Assembly: GCA_028284445.1 (NCBI GenBank) | Contig: JANQRS010000068.1 | Span: 124,001-188,000 of the forward strand | DNA from: Calditrichia bacterium | GTDB lineage: Bacteria; Calditrichota; Calditrichia; RBG-13-44-9; J075 | Direction: 5' to 3' | DNA: 64,000 nucleotides | Part shown: positions 34,906-43,809 of the stretch, piece by piece | Layout of the letters: each line of letters begins with the position of its first letter | How positions within the stretch are numbered: position 1 is the first letter of the stretch | Position numbers and translations under genes: made by a program | The notes under the pieces: model-generated | Database searches by the model: none | The model's input: only the letters and a program-made list of their open reading frames with translations | Told to the model about the DNA's origin: nothing

Positions 34906-35610
34906 TCATGAATCAAACGATTTAAAATCCCTGCCGGCGACCAGAAGGACAATCTCTCCTTTCAGCGTGCGATCTTTCAATTGCAGCAGTACTTCCTGCG
35001 CCTCTCCTCGTATGAACTCTTCAAATTTCTTGGTCAGTTCACGCGAAATCACAATATAGCGATTACCAAAATGCTTTCCAATATCTTGTAAAGTTTTTTG
35101 AATTCGCAGGGCCGATTCGTAGATGATGATGGTGCCCGGTTCTTCAGCCAATTGCTGGAGTTTTGTCTGTCTTCCTTTCTTCCGTGGAAGGAAGCCTTCG
35201 AAGACAAATCGGTCAGTTGGCAATCCTGAAGCAACCAGTGCCGCCAGACTTGCAGATGGACCGGGTACCGGAATAATCGGGATATCTGCAGTGATGCAAG
35301 CTTTTACCAGTCGATGTGCCGGATCGGAGATGCCCGGTGTGCCGGCATCGCTTACCAGTGCAAGGTTACTACCACCCCGGAGTAACTGAATTGCCTGGGG
35401 GATGCGGCCCTTTTCATTCTGGGCGTAGTAACTGAGCTGGCGTGTTTTAATCTCATAATGTGACAGCAGACGGCCGGTAACCCGGGTGTCTTCCGCCAGG
35501 ATTACATCTGCTTCCGCGAGGATACGAACTGCCCGGAAGGTGATGTCTTCCAGGTTGCCGATTGGCGTTGATACGATAAAAAGTGCGCCAGGGGATGGTG
35601 TCGGCTTCAT
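34906..35610 (-). CDS. rsmI: 16S rRNA (cytidine-1402-2'-O)-methyltransferase RsmI
   Basis: RsmI 2'-O-methylates C1402 in the decoding centre of 16S rRNA. The 234-residue protein has the tetrapyrrole-methylase fold: GALFIVSTPIGNLEDIT at the N-terminus, VILAEDTRVTGRLL, LVSDAGTPGISDP (SAM site), VPGPSASLAALVASGL and FEGFLPRKKGRQ. The last 40 residues of E. coli RsmI are missing; many non-proteobacterial proteins have this shorter form. It begins 2 nt after the upstream unknown gene. Confidence 0.95.
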   Translation of the reverse strand: MKPTPSPGALFIVSTPIGNLEDITFRAVRILAEADVILAEDTRVTGRLLSHYEIKTRQLSYYAQNEKGRIPQAIQLLRGGSNLALVSDAGTPGISDPAHRLVKACITADIPIIPVPGPSASLAALVASGLPTDRFVFEGFLPRKKGRQTKLQQLAEEPGTIIIYESALRIQKTLQDIGKHFGNRYIVISRELTKKFEEFIRGEAQEVLLQLKDRTLKGEIVLLVAGRDFKSFDS

Positions 35611-35612
35611 TT

Positions 35613-36644
35613 TTACAATGTCCCGGTGTCTGATTTAACGATGGACCAGCCCAGATCCTGGTGCGGGAGGGCAAATTTTTCATAGCGCATTAAGGGCCTG
35701 TCATCCGGCTTGAAGTGATAATGATGCCCTGAAAAGCGGCAAAATACACCGGTTGTGAGACTTTGGAAATGTTTCCCCATATCAGTCAACGGTAGCTCGC
35801 CGCAGTTAAACCCATTGACATCAGTGACCATCACCGGCCTGCCCCATAAATCGACAATGGTGCTTTCACGACAGTTGATTTTTCCGGTTTCCATAGCAGT
35901 TGCCCAACGCCTTGCATACTGCGGAAAACTATCAAACCCAAAGTAGGAGCGAAAGAGGGCCGAATCGGCAATGGCTTTCCGCGTCGACAGCCTGGTGGCG
36001 GTCTTGTGCGGGCTAACAATACAGCGCCGCTGTCCGCAGCGAATATCATCTGAGACGATATATTTGCCAAAAGTGCGCTTCAAAAGATTCAGGAAGTCTC
36101 TAAAACACGGGTCTTTTTCGGCCAGGAAAGCATCGTATGCAGATTGTGATGCGCAGATGCCTTGAATGTTGATGGCGTCCATGTTTTCAGATGCTTTCGG
36201 GATGCCATCGACCCGGACGTGAATCGGATATGCCTGCGGTGAATGAATCCGCGCGATGTGGATATCCAGCAGGTAGCGGAAGTGCTCGTCTTCATGTTCG
36301 CAAACCAGTAGAATTGTCTGGAAGTTCTCGGGGTTTTCAGCGGCCGTCTCAAAGCGAAATTCATCCATGATTTTCTTCAAGTCGTGCTGGTCGCCACTAT
36401 TGTCCCGGTAAACCTCTTTGTTGTTGCGCAGTAAGTGTACGAAATTGTCGATGGAGATGGCGCGCAGGGCCATATTGATTTGCTGGAGGATGTTGACAGT
36501 TATGAAGCTTTCCATCTCCTCCAGCTTGCCGGTGGCGCCGCCGCTGAGGAAATAAGCAATTTTACCAGCCAGGTCGGATGGCTTGACGCGCCTCAGGTTA
36601 CTTTCCTGGGATGGGTCGATCGCCAAATGTCCGCTGAAATACAT
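35613..36644 (-). CDS. Conserved-looking hypothetical protein upstream of rsmI
   Basis: The 343-residue product is not recognised. It is soluble, without signal peptide, and contains His- and Cys-bearing segments (VCEHEDEHFRYLLDIH, IRCGQRRCIVSP) and a C-terminal His-rich patch GHHYHF. The N-terminal 60 residues describe a helix-rich part, and the middle has SYFGFDSFPQYARRW. These might bind a metal or nucleotide, but no motif is decisive. I chose the ATG at 36644, with AAGAGG 5 nt upstream, over a longer frame from 36725. It ends 2 nt before rsmI and starts 96 nt after the TPR gene. Confidence 0.6.
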   Translation of the reverse strand: MYFSGHLAIDPSQESNLRRVKPSDLAGKIAYFLSGGATGKLEEMESFITVNILQQINMALRAISIDNFVHLLRNNKEVYRDNSGDQHDLKKIMDEFRFETAAENPENFQTILLVCEHEDEHFRYLLDIHIARIHSPQAYPIHVRVDGIPKASENMDAINIQGICASQSAYDAFLAEKDPCFRDFLNLLKRTFGKYIVSDDIRCGQRRCIVSPHKTATRLSTRKAIADSALFRSYFGFDSFPQYARRWATAMETGKINCRESTIVDLWGRPVMVTDVNGFNCGELPLTDMGKHFQSLTTGVFCRFSGHHYHFKPDDRPLMRYEKFALPHQDLGWSIVKSDTGTL

Positions 36645-36740
36645 GAGGGCCTCTTGCCGGTTTTCCTGGCCGATACTTAGACGTAAACAGCATAATATCG
36701 GGAAAATACTGCTGATTGTCAGCAAGAAAACGCAATTCTA

Positions 36741-38576
36741 TCAGGAAGCTTTGAGCTCGGCTTTCCACTCGCTCATTTTGCGGCGTGCTTTTTCGATCTG
36801 ATCCGGTTTGTCGGAAGGCAGGACTTTGATCAATTTCTTGTAGGTTTGAATCGCTTTTTTGATGTTGCCCATTTTTATAAAAACCGTGGCCTTGTTGCGA
36901 TACGCAGTGGCAAATTTTGAATCGATAGACAGTGCCCGGTCACAGTCGGCCATGGATTCTTCGAGAAGGCCTTTGTTATAGTAGGCCGCAGCGCGATTGG
37001 TCAATGCGGCTTTATTGTCCGGGTCAAGCTCGATGACCCGGCTGAAATTGGTGATTGCTTCATCATACATTTTCTGGCGAAGGAAAATATGGGCGAGGCC
37101 GTTATAGGCCCGGCTGTTGCGCGGATCGAGTTCCAGTGATTTGTGCAGATCCGCCAGCGCATGCTCAAATTGCTGCTTGCGCCGATGTGCGGTGCCGCGA
37201 CCAAGGTAAACATCTGTCGTGGCATAATTCACGGCAAGTGACTGGTTAAAGTCTTTGATCGCCTCGTCAATATAATTGATGCTAAGTAAGGCATTGCCCC
37301 TAAGGTAGAATACGTAGCCGTCGCGGGGCGCATGTTGCAGTGCCCGGGTATAATCATTGATTGCCTGCTCGTTCTTGTCGATTTCCTCGAGCAATTGACC
37401 ACGCTGAACAAAGGCTCCGGTAAAGTTTGGTGCTACCTGGATGGCCTTTGTGAAATCGGCCAATGCTTCCTGAAACTTGCCTTGCTCACGTAAGATGATG
37501 CCGCGATTGATCAACCCGGTTGTGTAGTTGGGATTGATGGTAATTGCCTTGTTCAAGTCGTTGATTGCTTGTTTGATCTGGCCCTTTGCGCGGTAAGCGG
37601 ATGCGCGGAAATTGAAGTTCGATTCACTGAAGGAGTCAAGTGAAATGGCCTTGCCATAATCAGCTATTGCCTTGTCGATATCTCCTTGAAGCTCGTAGGC
37701 GTTGCCGCGCTGAATATGTGCCTCGGCATTTTTCGGGGCGCGTTTGAGCATTTGATTGCAGGTTTCAATTGCCTTGTCGTAATGCCCCATTTCGTTGAAG
37801 CAATGGGCCATACTGGCATATGCCGTTAGATCGTCGGGATTGATTTCGATTGCCTTGATGAAGTCCTGGAGCGCCTTGCCGTACATGCGCTTGGAGACCA
37901 GCGCCAGGCCGCGATTGTAATACGACAGGTTATCGGACTCATTCAGTTCGATTGCCTTGCTATAGTCTTCAATTGCTTTCTCGTAATTGCCGCTGGCGGC
38001 ATTGGCAAAACCACGGTCATAATACAGCTCATCATCTTCGGGGCGGAGCTCGATGGCGGTGTTAAAATCGTTGATTGCTTTATTGTAGGCGTGGATTTCA
38101 CAAAAGGCGCTGCCGCGGTTGGTATATGCTTCCAGGAAATCCTTATTCATGCTGATGGCTACGGAGAAATCGTGAATGGCCTTGGGATAATCCTGGCGGT
38201 GAAGGTAGAATACGCCGCGATTGTGATAGGCAACTTCGTAGTTGGGGGCAATTTGGATGGCGCGATCGAGCTCGGCGATGGCATGATCCATATCATCGTT
38301 GTTGAACAGCAGCTCTCCCTTGAAGAGATGAATCGCCGCTTCGCGCGAAACCACCTGACGCAGAGAATCATCAACAATTCTCGAGCCGATGCGAGCGGCT
38401 TTGAAACCACTATTCATTGTAATTGCTCTTTCGAATTCGGTCTTTGCGGCCAAAAAATCACCGTTCATTCCAAATTCCAGAGCGTCTATGAAATGGTCAT
38501 CTTCGCTGTATAACTCATCGGCATGGTCTTCTGTAACGCCGTTTCTAGAGAATATTTTTCCGAAGAGCGTTTTCAC
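36741..38576 (-). CDS. Large TPR-repeat protein
   Basis: The 611-residue protein is almost entirely tetratricopeptide repeats, about 16 units of 34 residues, with the classic AxxxYNRGxAxxxxGxxxxAIxDFxKAIELNP consensus (for example YYDRGFANAASGNYEKAIED). A divergent 60-residue N-terminus precedes them; there is no signal peptide or membrane segment. It is probably a cytoplasmic scaffold. The start is GTG with GAGG 4 nt upstream. It is the first gene of the operon leading to rsmI and the phosphatidyltransferase. Confidence 0.9.
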   Translation of the reverse strand: MKTLFGKIFSRNGVTEDHADELYSEDDHFIDALEFGMNGDFLAAKTEFERAITMNSGFKAARIGSRIVDDSLRQVVSREAAIHLFKGELLFNNDDMDHAIAELDRAIQIAPNYEVAYHNRGVFYLHRQDYPKAIHDFSVAISMNKDFLEAYTNRGSAFCEIHAYNKAINDFNTAIELRPEDDELYYDRGFANAASGNYEKAIEDYSKAIELNESDNLSYYNRGLALVSKRMYGKALQDFIKAIEINPDDLTAYASMAHCFNEMGHYDKAIETCNQMLKRAPKNAEAHIQRGNAYELQGDIDKAIADYGKAISLDSFSESNFNFRASAYRAKGQIKQAINDLNKAITINPNYTTGLINRGIILREQGKFQEALADFTKAIQVAPNFTGAFVQRGQLLEEIDKNEQAINDYTRALQHAPRDGYVFYLRGNALLSINYIDEAIKDFNQSLAVNYATTDVYLGRGTAHRRKQQFEHALADLHKSLELDPRNSRAYNGLAHIFLRQKMYDEAITNFSRVIELDPDNKAALTNRAAAYYNKGLLEESMADCDRALSIDSKFATAYRNKATVFIKMGNIKKAIQTYKKLIKVLPSDKPDQIEKARRKMSEWKAELKAS

Positions 38577-38917
38577 TTTACCTCAATCTCGTCAAAAAAC
38601 TCCAGGTTGATGCCGTTCCACAGCCAAATGGCTGCCCTTGTTCGGCAACAAGTTTTTTTGTCTTACCCTGTCCGTGGGAACATCTCAGCCTTGCTTGATT
38701 ATCGGTGCGGCGGCTGGTATGTTTAGCAATCAAGGCCGCTTTCAGCAGGCCCGTCAACGTCAGGTGACCTGGAAAGATGGTAGATTGTTTCCAATTGCCA
38801 GATGCGATACCTAAACGCTTCAAATAACATAACCGGAAGGCAATTTCGGGTGTCTTGAATCACTGTTTCTAAAATTGTAAGATAAGCAATGGCGTACTGT
38901 ACGAGGATGTGGCGCGA
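38577..38917. other. Intergenic region with a plus-strand terminator
   Basis: No protein gene is supported; an 81-codon minus-strand frame at 38578-38823 has no family match. The stretch contains a short CAGCC/GGCTG hairpin and the terminator at 38637-38659 just upstream of the TPR gene. Confidence 0.4.
38637..38659 (+). terminator. Intrinsic terminator-like hairpin on the plus strand
   Basis: The stem CTTGTT/AACAAG with the stable tetraloop CGGC is followed by seven T on the plus strand. No plus-strand gene ends here, so its function is unclear. Confidence 0.6.
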
Positions 38918-39721
38918 TCAGGTAACGATTGCCCGTGCCATCAGGTCCAGTACTTGATCAAGCGCTATGCGATTATGGGTTTTGGCGATAAATCCACCTT
39001 TGTGGGCAAATTTGACGTGCGGATCCTCGCTGATGCGTGTGAAATCGACGATGGGATTGTCGTTGAAGCGATAAAGCCGCCAACCCTCACCGCGACTGTC
39101 ATAGGTTATGGCTGCAACTGCAGGCTTTTCCATGCGATCTCGAAATTCCTGACTGCCTTCACTTTCGTCCGTTAAGCCGATCAAGATTGTATGCCCATTG
39201 ATTTCACGGGTGTCGCAGGTGGACCAGAATTCGATGCGTTCCCGGAGCCGATCGGCGGCATCCAGCATGCTGCGGCCAAACATTGCCATTATCTGCTGAA
39301 CCAGCAATGGACTTTCAGCAAAGAGATCGATAAACCAAAGCTCCAGCGGGCTGTGAATCAAGCCAAAATCTTCGATACCCAGCTCCTTGCCGACATTATT
39401 GGGGCCGAAGCGGTCCAGGCGGTCTTTTAAAGACCACCAGTGGAAAATAGACATCTTTTCGGAAACGCCGAGGTAGTCACCCACCAGCACAAAACTGGCC
39501 CCGAGGCTGAGATCCTGATGATGATCAAAATTCTTCAGTTCGGGCTCGTGTCGAAGACCTATGTCAACCACCCAAATATTCGGATCGTCCAGTTCCGCCT
39601 CTGTTGGTTCCCGACGCTCTATGCGGAAACGGGTATGGTCGTGATGAGCGAGAATCAGGCAGAGGGCGAAAAATTCATCAAAATGTGCGCCGCCGGGGTG
39701 GGTTATAATGAGTGTTGCCAT
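38918..39721 (-). CDS. MYG1/UPF0160 family protein
   Basis: The 267-residue protein matches the MYG1 family (DHH-related phosphoesterase fold). It has an N-terminal HPGGAHFDEFFA motif corresponding to H-x-G-x-x-H-x-D-E metal ligands, WVVDIGLRHEPELKNFDHHQ with a DHH-like pair, and a C-terminal FAHKGGFIAKT motif typical of the family end. Eukaryotic MYG1 is a 3'-5' RNA exonuclease; the bacterial role is not known. No operon partner is close. The divergent alpha/beta-hydrolase-like gene starts 153 nt away. Confidence 0.85.
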   Translation of the reverse strand: MATLIITHPGGAHFDEFFALCLILAHHDHTRFRIERREPTEAELDDPNIWVVDIGLRHEPELKNFDHHQDLSLGASFVLVGDYLGVSEKMSIFHWWSLKDRLDRFGPNNVGKELGIEDFGLIHSPLELWFIDLFAESPLLVQQIMAMFGRSMLDAADRLRERIEFWSTCDTREINGHTILIGLTDESEGSQEFRDRMEKPAVAAITYDSRGEGWRLYRFNDNPIVDFTRISEDPHVKFAHKGGFIAKTHNRIALDQVLDLMARAIVT

Positions 39722-39874
39722 GCTACCTTCTGGAATTTTTTGTGTTGGAATTTGAGTATTGCATTTTTGAAAGTTCTATTGTCATTAATTGTAGATGTCC
39801 GGTTGTCAATAATTGGCTTCGATATTATCTTGAGCTTCATTTCATAAGATCGACACAATACAAAAGAAACGGTC

Positions 39875-40894
39875 ATGAGTCAAATCATTTCGCGGAACGC
39901 TACGACAGACGTGCTGCTGCCGCCGCTGCCGGAAGCGGCCTATATTTTACCCGGCGTTGAACGCCCGCTGGAGTTGGAAACTGTTCGTTCATTGTATGCC
40001 GGCCTGAGCCTCGATGATCTCAGCGACGACTTTCTGCATGAAATTACCCGGCGCTACTCGGTTGATATGGCTACTTCTCTTTTGTTTGACCGGGTTTGCC
40101 GTCGTTCGGAAAATATTGAATTTCTCAATGCCATTCAGCAGCTAAGCACAGACGGCGGGGATGTGCAAAACAAAGATGTACACATTGTTTTGCTGCCGGC
40201 GGCATTTTATGCCCAGCATCCCCAATATGGTGGCGATGGGCGGCTGGTTAAGGCCACTGCCCGGGCGCTGGATTTGCCCTATAGCCTGGTACCGGTCGAG
40301 AGTCTTGACGGATTGGAAACCAATGCCAGAATTATTGCCGACTTTCTTCCCTCAATCAGCGAAAGCCGAATTGTGATCGTCAGCTTGAGCAAGGGCTCAG
40401 CCGATTTGCGCTATGCTTTTGAATGCGGCTGGATCAAGGAGCCGCGTCTCAGGCACTGGATTCAGATTTGCGGCATGCATCGCGGAACGCCCCTCATCGA
40501 TGAAGTCTATATTGGTGGAAAAATCAAGGGACTGATCAAAAGTGGCTTTATGAAAATGAGCGGGGCAACTTCGAGCATGGTGGAAGATCTGGCTGCCAAG
40601 CCGCCCGGCTACCTTTCCCGGGAATTCCGCACACCCGCAGGTGTGAAGCTGATTAACGTGATGGGATTTCCGATGCGAGCGCATGTTTCCGGTAGCCTGT
40701 TTCTGAAAATTCGCCATCGCCGTCTGAGCCGCTACGGTCCTAACGATGGCTTTGTACTATTGCGTGATGCGATAATTGAGCCGGGGCTAATATGTCCGGT
40801 GCTGGGAGCGGACCACTATTTCCAGGAAGAAAATCTGGACAAACTCCTGGCTGCATTGCTGCGATATGTGTGTGCCGGACCAGCGCTTGCCTAA
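39875..40894 (+). CDS. Alpha/beta-hydrolase-like protein
   Basis: The 339-residue soluble protein is not assigned to a family. A central segment reads RIVIVSLSKGSADLRYAFE, which has the shape of a nucleophile elbow (S-x-S-K-G-S), preceded by a strand and followed by a helix. An IVLLPAAFY strand could carry the oxyanion hole, and LGADHYFQEE near the C-terminus could supply the catalytic His. This suggests an esterase, thioesterase or lipase. It is the first plus-strand gene before the Rieske, SnoaL-like, desaturase and PAP2 genes, so a lipid substrate is plausible but inferred. There is no clear ribosome site. Confidence 0.6.
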   Translation: MSQIISRNATTDVLLPPLPEAAYILPGVERPLELETVRSLYAGLSLDDLSDDFLHEITRRYSVDMATSLLFDRVCRRSENIEFLNAIQQLSTDGGDVQNKDVHIVLLPAAFYAQHPQYGGDGRLVKATARALDLPYSLVPVESLDGLETNARIIADFLPSISESRIVIVSLSKGSADLRYAFECGWIKEPRLRHWIQICGMHRGTPLIDEVYIGGKIKGLIKSGFMKMSGATSSMVEDLAAKPPGYLSREFRTPAGVKLINVMGFPMRAHVSGSLFLKIRHRRLSRYGPNDGFVLLRDAIIEPGLICPVLGADHYFQEENLDKLLAALLRYVCAGPALA

Positions 40895-41066
40895 TTGCCT
40901 TTAATCATATATATTTGCCGTACCGCATTATCTGTTGAAAAACAAAAGCTTGTATTGATTTAGAAGCAAAGATTCCAACTACATCTTGTCTGGCGTTTTT
41001 CTTGTTGGACTTTGCTGTTTACACCGCATTCGGTTGTGACTCGCTTGAGTTCATTGGGGGCATTGC

Positions 41067-42068
41067 TTGAACAATCCGGAACTGACATTAGCACCGGCAG
41101 TCTTGACTGCTGGTATCCCTTCTTTGCCACAAGCCTGGTATCTGGTGTGCCGTTCTGATGAATTGCCTCGTGGGGCGGTTCGTTCTCTGGATTTAGGTAA
41201 TCGTTCCATTGTTGTGTATCGCGGCGAGGATAGCGGTAAGATTGTTGCCCTTGACGCGCATTGTCAGCATATGGGCACGCACCTGGGGCGTGGTGCAGTC
41301 ATTGGCGATACATTGCGTTGCCCCCTGCATTACTGGCGTTACGGAACAGACGGTCGCTGTGAGCATATACCGGGCATTGCTGCAATTCCGGATCGCGTTC
41401 GCCAAAACACCTGGCCGGTGATTGAAAAATTTGGCGTCGTCTTTGTGTTCAACGGACCGGAACCGCTGTTTCCGGCGCCGTCGTACGATACGTCGCCCGA
41501 TGATGGTCTGTTGATGCAACCCGGCCCTTCCATTGAGTTGGATTGTCCCTGGTATGCGGTGGCCTCGAATGGCTATGATGTGCTGCATTTCAAGACCGTT
41601 CACGAACGGGATTTTCGCAAAGCCCCCATTCTCATACGTCAGTCACCCTATCGCGTTTGCCTGAAATATATCTCTAAAGTCATTGGCAAGTCGATCGCGG
41701 ATCATACCATGAAATGGATATCCCGCGACCATATTGATATTACCATCACCTGTCATGGTGGCACTGTCATTACGGTTGAGAGCGACCTTGGCAGAACCCG
41801 CAGTGCCTTGATGCTCTGTTTACAGCCGCTGGAGAATCAGCGCGTGAGAGTAACGCCGGTTTTTGGCGTATACCGCTCTTCCTTTGGGCTTCTGGATCGT
41901 ATGCGGGTTGGCGCGGCCCGCTGGCTGTTTTCGGCATTCCTGCGGCGTGATGTTGAGATTATGGACAAAATGAAATTTAACCCCGATTTTCCGCAGTCGG
42001 TTGACCCGGTGCTCTATGAATTCCTGGAATTCCTGCGTCAATTACCGGCGGGGGATACTGGAGATTAG
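41067..42068 (+). CDS. Rieske [2Fe-2S] oxygenase, KshA/DAF-36-like
   Basis: The 333-residue protein has a Rieske centre with ligands C66, H68, C85 and H88 (CQHMGTHLGRG and CPLHYWRYG), and a mononuclear iron site with N168, D171, H174 and H179 in NGYDVLHFKTVH. This is the oxygenase component of a non-heme hydroxylase or desaturase that needs a separate reductase, which is not encoded nearby. The Rieske segment resembles 3-ketosteroid 9-alpha-hydroxylase and the cholesterol 7-desaturase DAF-36 group more than aromatic dioxygenases. The start is TTG, preceded by GGGGG. The stop codon lies inside the palindrome at 42061-42180. Confidence 0.88.
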   Translation: MNNPELTLAPAVLTAGIPSLPQAWYLVCRSDELPRGAVRSLDLGNRSIVVYRGEDSGKIVALDAHCQHMGTHLGRGAVIGDTLRCPLHYWRYGTDGRCEHIPGIAAIPDRVRQNTWPVIEKFGVVFVFNGPEPLFPAPSYDTSPDDGLLMQPGPSIELDCPWYAVASNGYDVLHFKTVHERDFRKAPILIRQSPYRVCLKYISKVIGKSIADHTMKWISRDHIDITITCHGGTVITVESDLGRTRSALMLCLQPLENQRVRVTPVFGVYRSSFGLLDRMRVGAARWLFSAFLRRDVEIMDKMKFNPDFPQSVDPVLYEFLEFLRQLPAGDTGD

Positions 42069-42180
42069 AGATTCGGGATTAGAGAATAGAGATTCGGAAT
42101 AATTGAAACGACATTCCCCTATATCCCCCTTCGAAGGGGCAGACAGGGGGATGTCTAAGCCCCAAATCTCCAATCTCTAG
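42061..42180. repeat. 120-nt imperfect palindromic element overlapping a stop codon
   Basis: Outer arms are GAGATTAGAGATT on the left and the near complement AATCTCCAATCTC on the right. Inner arms are ACATTCCCCT and AGGGGGATGT, with a perfect CCCCTTCGAAGGGG centre. It looks like a non-autonomous palindromic repeat inserted at the 3' end of the Rieske gene, supplying its TAG. Confidence 0.7.
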
Positions 42181-42214
42181 TTCCCATAACCTAAACCAAG
42201 AAACGGACTTTGCT

Positions 42215-42826
42215 ATGAAAACTGTAATTGTTACCCTGCTTTTGCTGCTGATGTTGCCTTGCGGAATAATGGCCCAGGATGGAGAAGAAACCATGGAGCC
42301 GGCATTTGATGCTGAAGCGGCTCATACTGCTCTGCGAACCTTGCGCGATGAAGCCATTGACGCGGCCAATAAGGGAGACATTAATGGCATCTTGAAACAC
42401 CTCCACAAAGACGTGGTGTTCACGGCGATGGATGGCACGGTGCATCGCGGTCATGATGCAATTAAAGCCTATTTTGACAAAATGATGACCGGCGATAGCC
42501 GCATTGTTGAATCTGTGACCTTCAAAATGCTGGTTGATGAATTAACAATTATTTACGATGAAGATACCGGCATTGCTTATGGCAGCACGGATGACAGCTT
42601 CAGCCTGACCAGCGGCCAGGCCTTTGATGTCCAGTCTCGCTGGTCCAGTACCCTGGTCTATGAAGACGGACGTTGGCAAGTTGCCAGCTTTCACTCATCC
42701 GCCAGCATGTTTGACAATCCCTTACTCGATGCGGCCACCAATAGCTTGATGTGGACCGGCATTATCGCCTTGCTGATTGGGCTGGTAATTGGCTTTTTCG
42801 GCGGCCGGATGACTGCAAAATCATAG
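42215..42826 (+). CDS. Secreted SnoaL/DUF4440-like protein with C-terminal membrane anchor
   Basis: The 203-residue protein has a signal peptide (TLLLLLMLPCGIMAQ), a domain of about 120 residues of NTF2-like fold, and a C-terminal transmembrane helix (GIIALLIGLVIGFFGG) ending in a short basic tail. The NTF2-like part includes LRDEAIDAANKGDINGILKHLHKDVVFTAMDG and a HRGHDAIKAYFDKMM helix. NTF2-like domains form a cone-shaped pocket and act as isomerases or ligand binders. The anchor would hold it at the membrane facing the periplasm. It ends 13 nt before the desaturase gene. Confidence 0.75.
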   Translation: MKTVIVTLLLLLMLPCGIMAQDGEETMEPAFDAEAAHTALRTLRDEAIDAANKGDINGILKHLHKDVVFTAMDGTVHRGHDAIKAYFDKMMTGDSRIVESVTFKMLVDELTIIYDEDTGIAYGSTDDSFSLTSGQAFDVQSRWSSTLVYEDGRWQVASFHSSASMFDNPLLDAATNSLMWTGIIALLIGLVIGFFGGRMTAKS

Positions 42827-42839
42827 GAGAGATGTAAAG

Positions 42840-43787
42840 ATGGAAAATGCCGCAAAAGCAGATCATAAGCGCGACGTACCAATTCCCGTTGCTATGAATA
42901 TCGGCCTGACGATTCTGGCAGGTTCTATTGCAATTGCTATGCTCTGGGTAGCCTCGCATGTCGATAATTGGTGGTGGATCATCGCAGCGGCGATCGTGTT
43001 TTCTTTTATCAACAATACTATTTTTTCACTGCTGCATGAATCCGTACACGGCATTTTCCATTCCAATCGCAAAATCAATGATGCTTTCGGCATGTTGACG
43101 GCGGCATTTTTCCCAACCGGCTTTACATTCCAGAAAATCTGTCACCTGGGGCATCATCGCCGTAATCGCACTGATGACGAGCTATTTGACTATATTCAAC
43201 CCGGTGAGAATAAGCTGATGAAATTCATCCAGTGGTACGGCATTCTCACCGGCGTTTACTGGACGCTGGCGCCGCTCGGTTGCTTGTTATACCTGATGTT
43301 ACCGGGTGTTCTGCAATCGTGGATCCTGCGTGGCAGCGATTCAAAAATGGCGCAGCAGACCAGTGCAGACGCCATGCTCTCCGGCTTCGACAATGCACCG
43401 GCAACTCGCATTCGCCTGGAAATCCTTTTCAGCATCCTCTTCCAGGCCGGAATCATCTATCTGTTTAATTTAAGTTTTTTTGGCTGGATGATTTGCTACG
43501 CGGCATTTGCCATCAACTGGAGCAGCCTGCAATATGCGGATCACGCCTGGACCGACCGACACGTCTTGGACGGCGCCTGGAACCTCCGCGTGAATAAGCT
43601 GGTAAAAGCCCTCTTTCTTAATTATCATCATCACAAAGCCCATCACCAATACCCCCGCGTTCCCTGGCGGCATCTCGATAAATTTGTAGATTTTAATGAG
43701 GAGCGCCCCGCTTTCTGGCGCATTTACCTTTCTATGTGGAAAGGGCCGCAGCCATTGCCTGAGGACAAGCAGGAGGTTCGCCGCTAG
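42840..43787 (+). CDS. Membrane fatty acid desaturase
   Basis: The 315-residue integral membrane di-iron enzyme has three histidine boxes: HESVHG at residues 66-71, HLGHH at 102-106, and HHHKAHH at 263-269. Four to five hydrophobic helices surround them. The family inserts double bonds or hydroxyls into acyl chains or carotenoids. GAGAG precedes the ATG. It lies between the SnoaL-like gene and the PAP2 gene, all in one direction with gaps of 13 and 22 nt, so they form an operon. Confidence 0.9.
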   Translation: MENAAKADHKRDVPIPVAMNIGLTILAGSIAIAMLWVASHVDNWWWIIAAAIVFSFINNTIFSLLHESVHGIFHSNRKINDAFGMLTAAFFPTGFTFQKICHLGHHRRNRTDDELFDYIQPGENKLMKFIQWYGILTGVYWTLAPLGCLLYLMLPGVLQSWILRGSDSKMAQQTSADAMLSGFDNAPATRIRLEILFSILFQAGIIYLFNLSFFGWMICYAAFAINWSSLQYADHAWTDRHVLDGAWNLRVNKLVKALFLNYHHHKAHHQYPRVPWRHLDKFVDFNEERPAFWRIYLSMWKGPQPLPEDKQEVRR

Positions 43788-43809
43788 CCGGGCACGGAGG
43801 CCTTCCTTA

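Noticed and set aside
38578..38823. 81-codon minus-strand frame upstream of the TPR gene
   Set aside because: There is no recognisable domain, and a terminator-like hairpin lies inside it.
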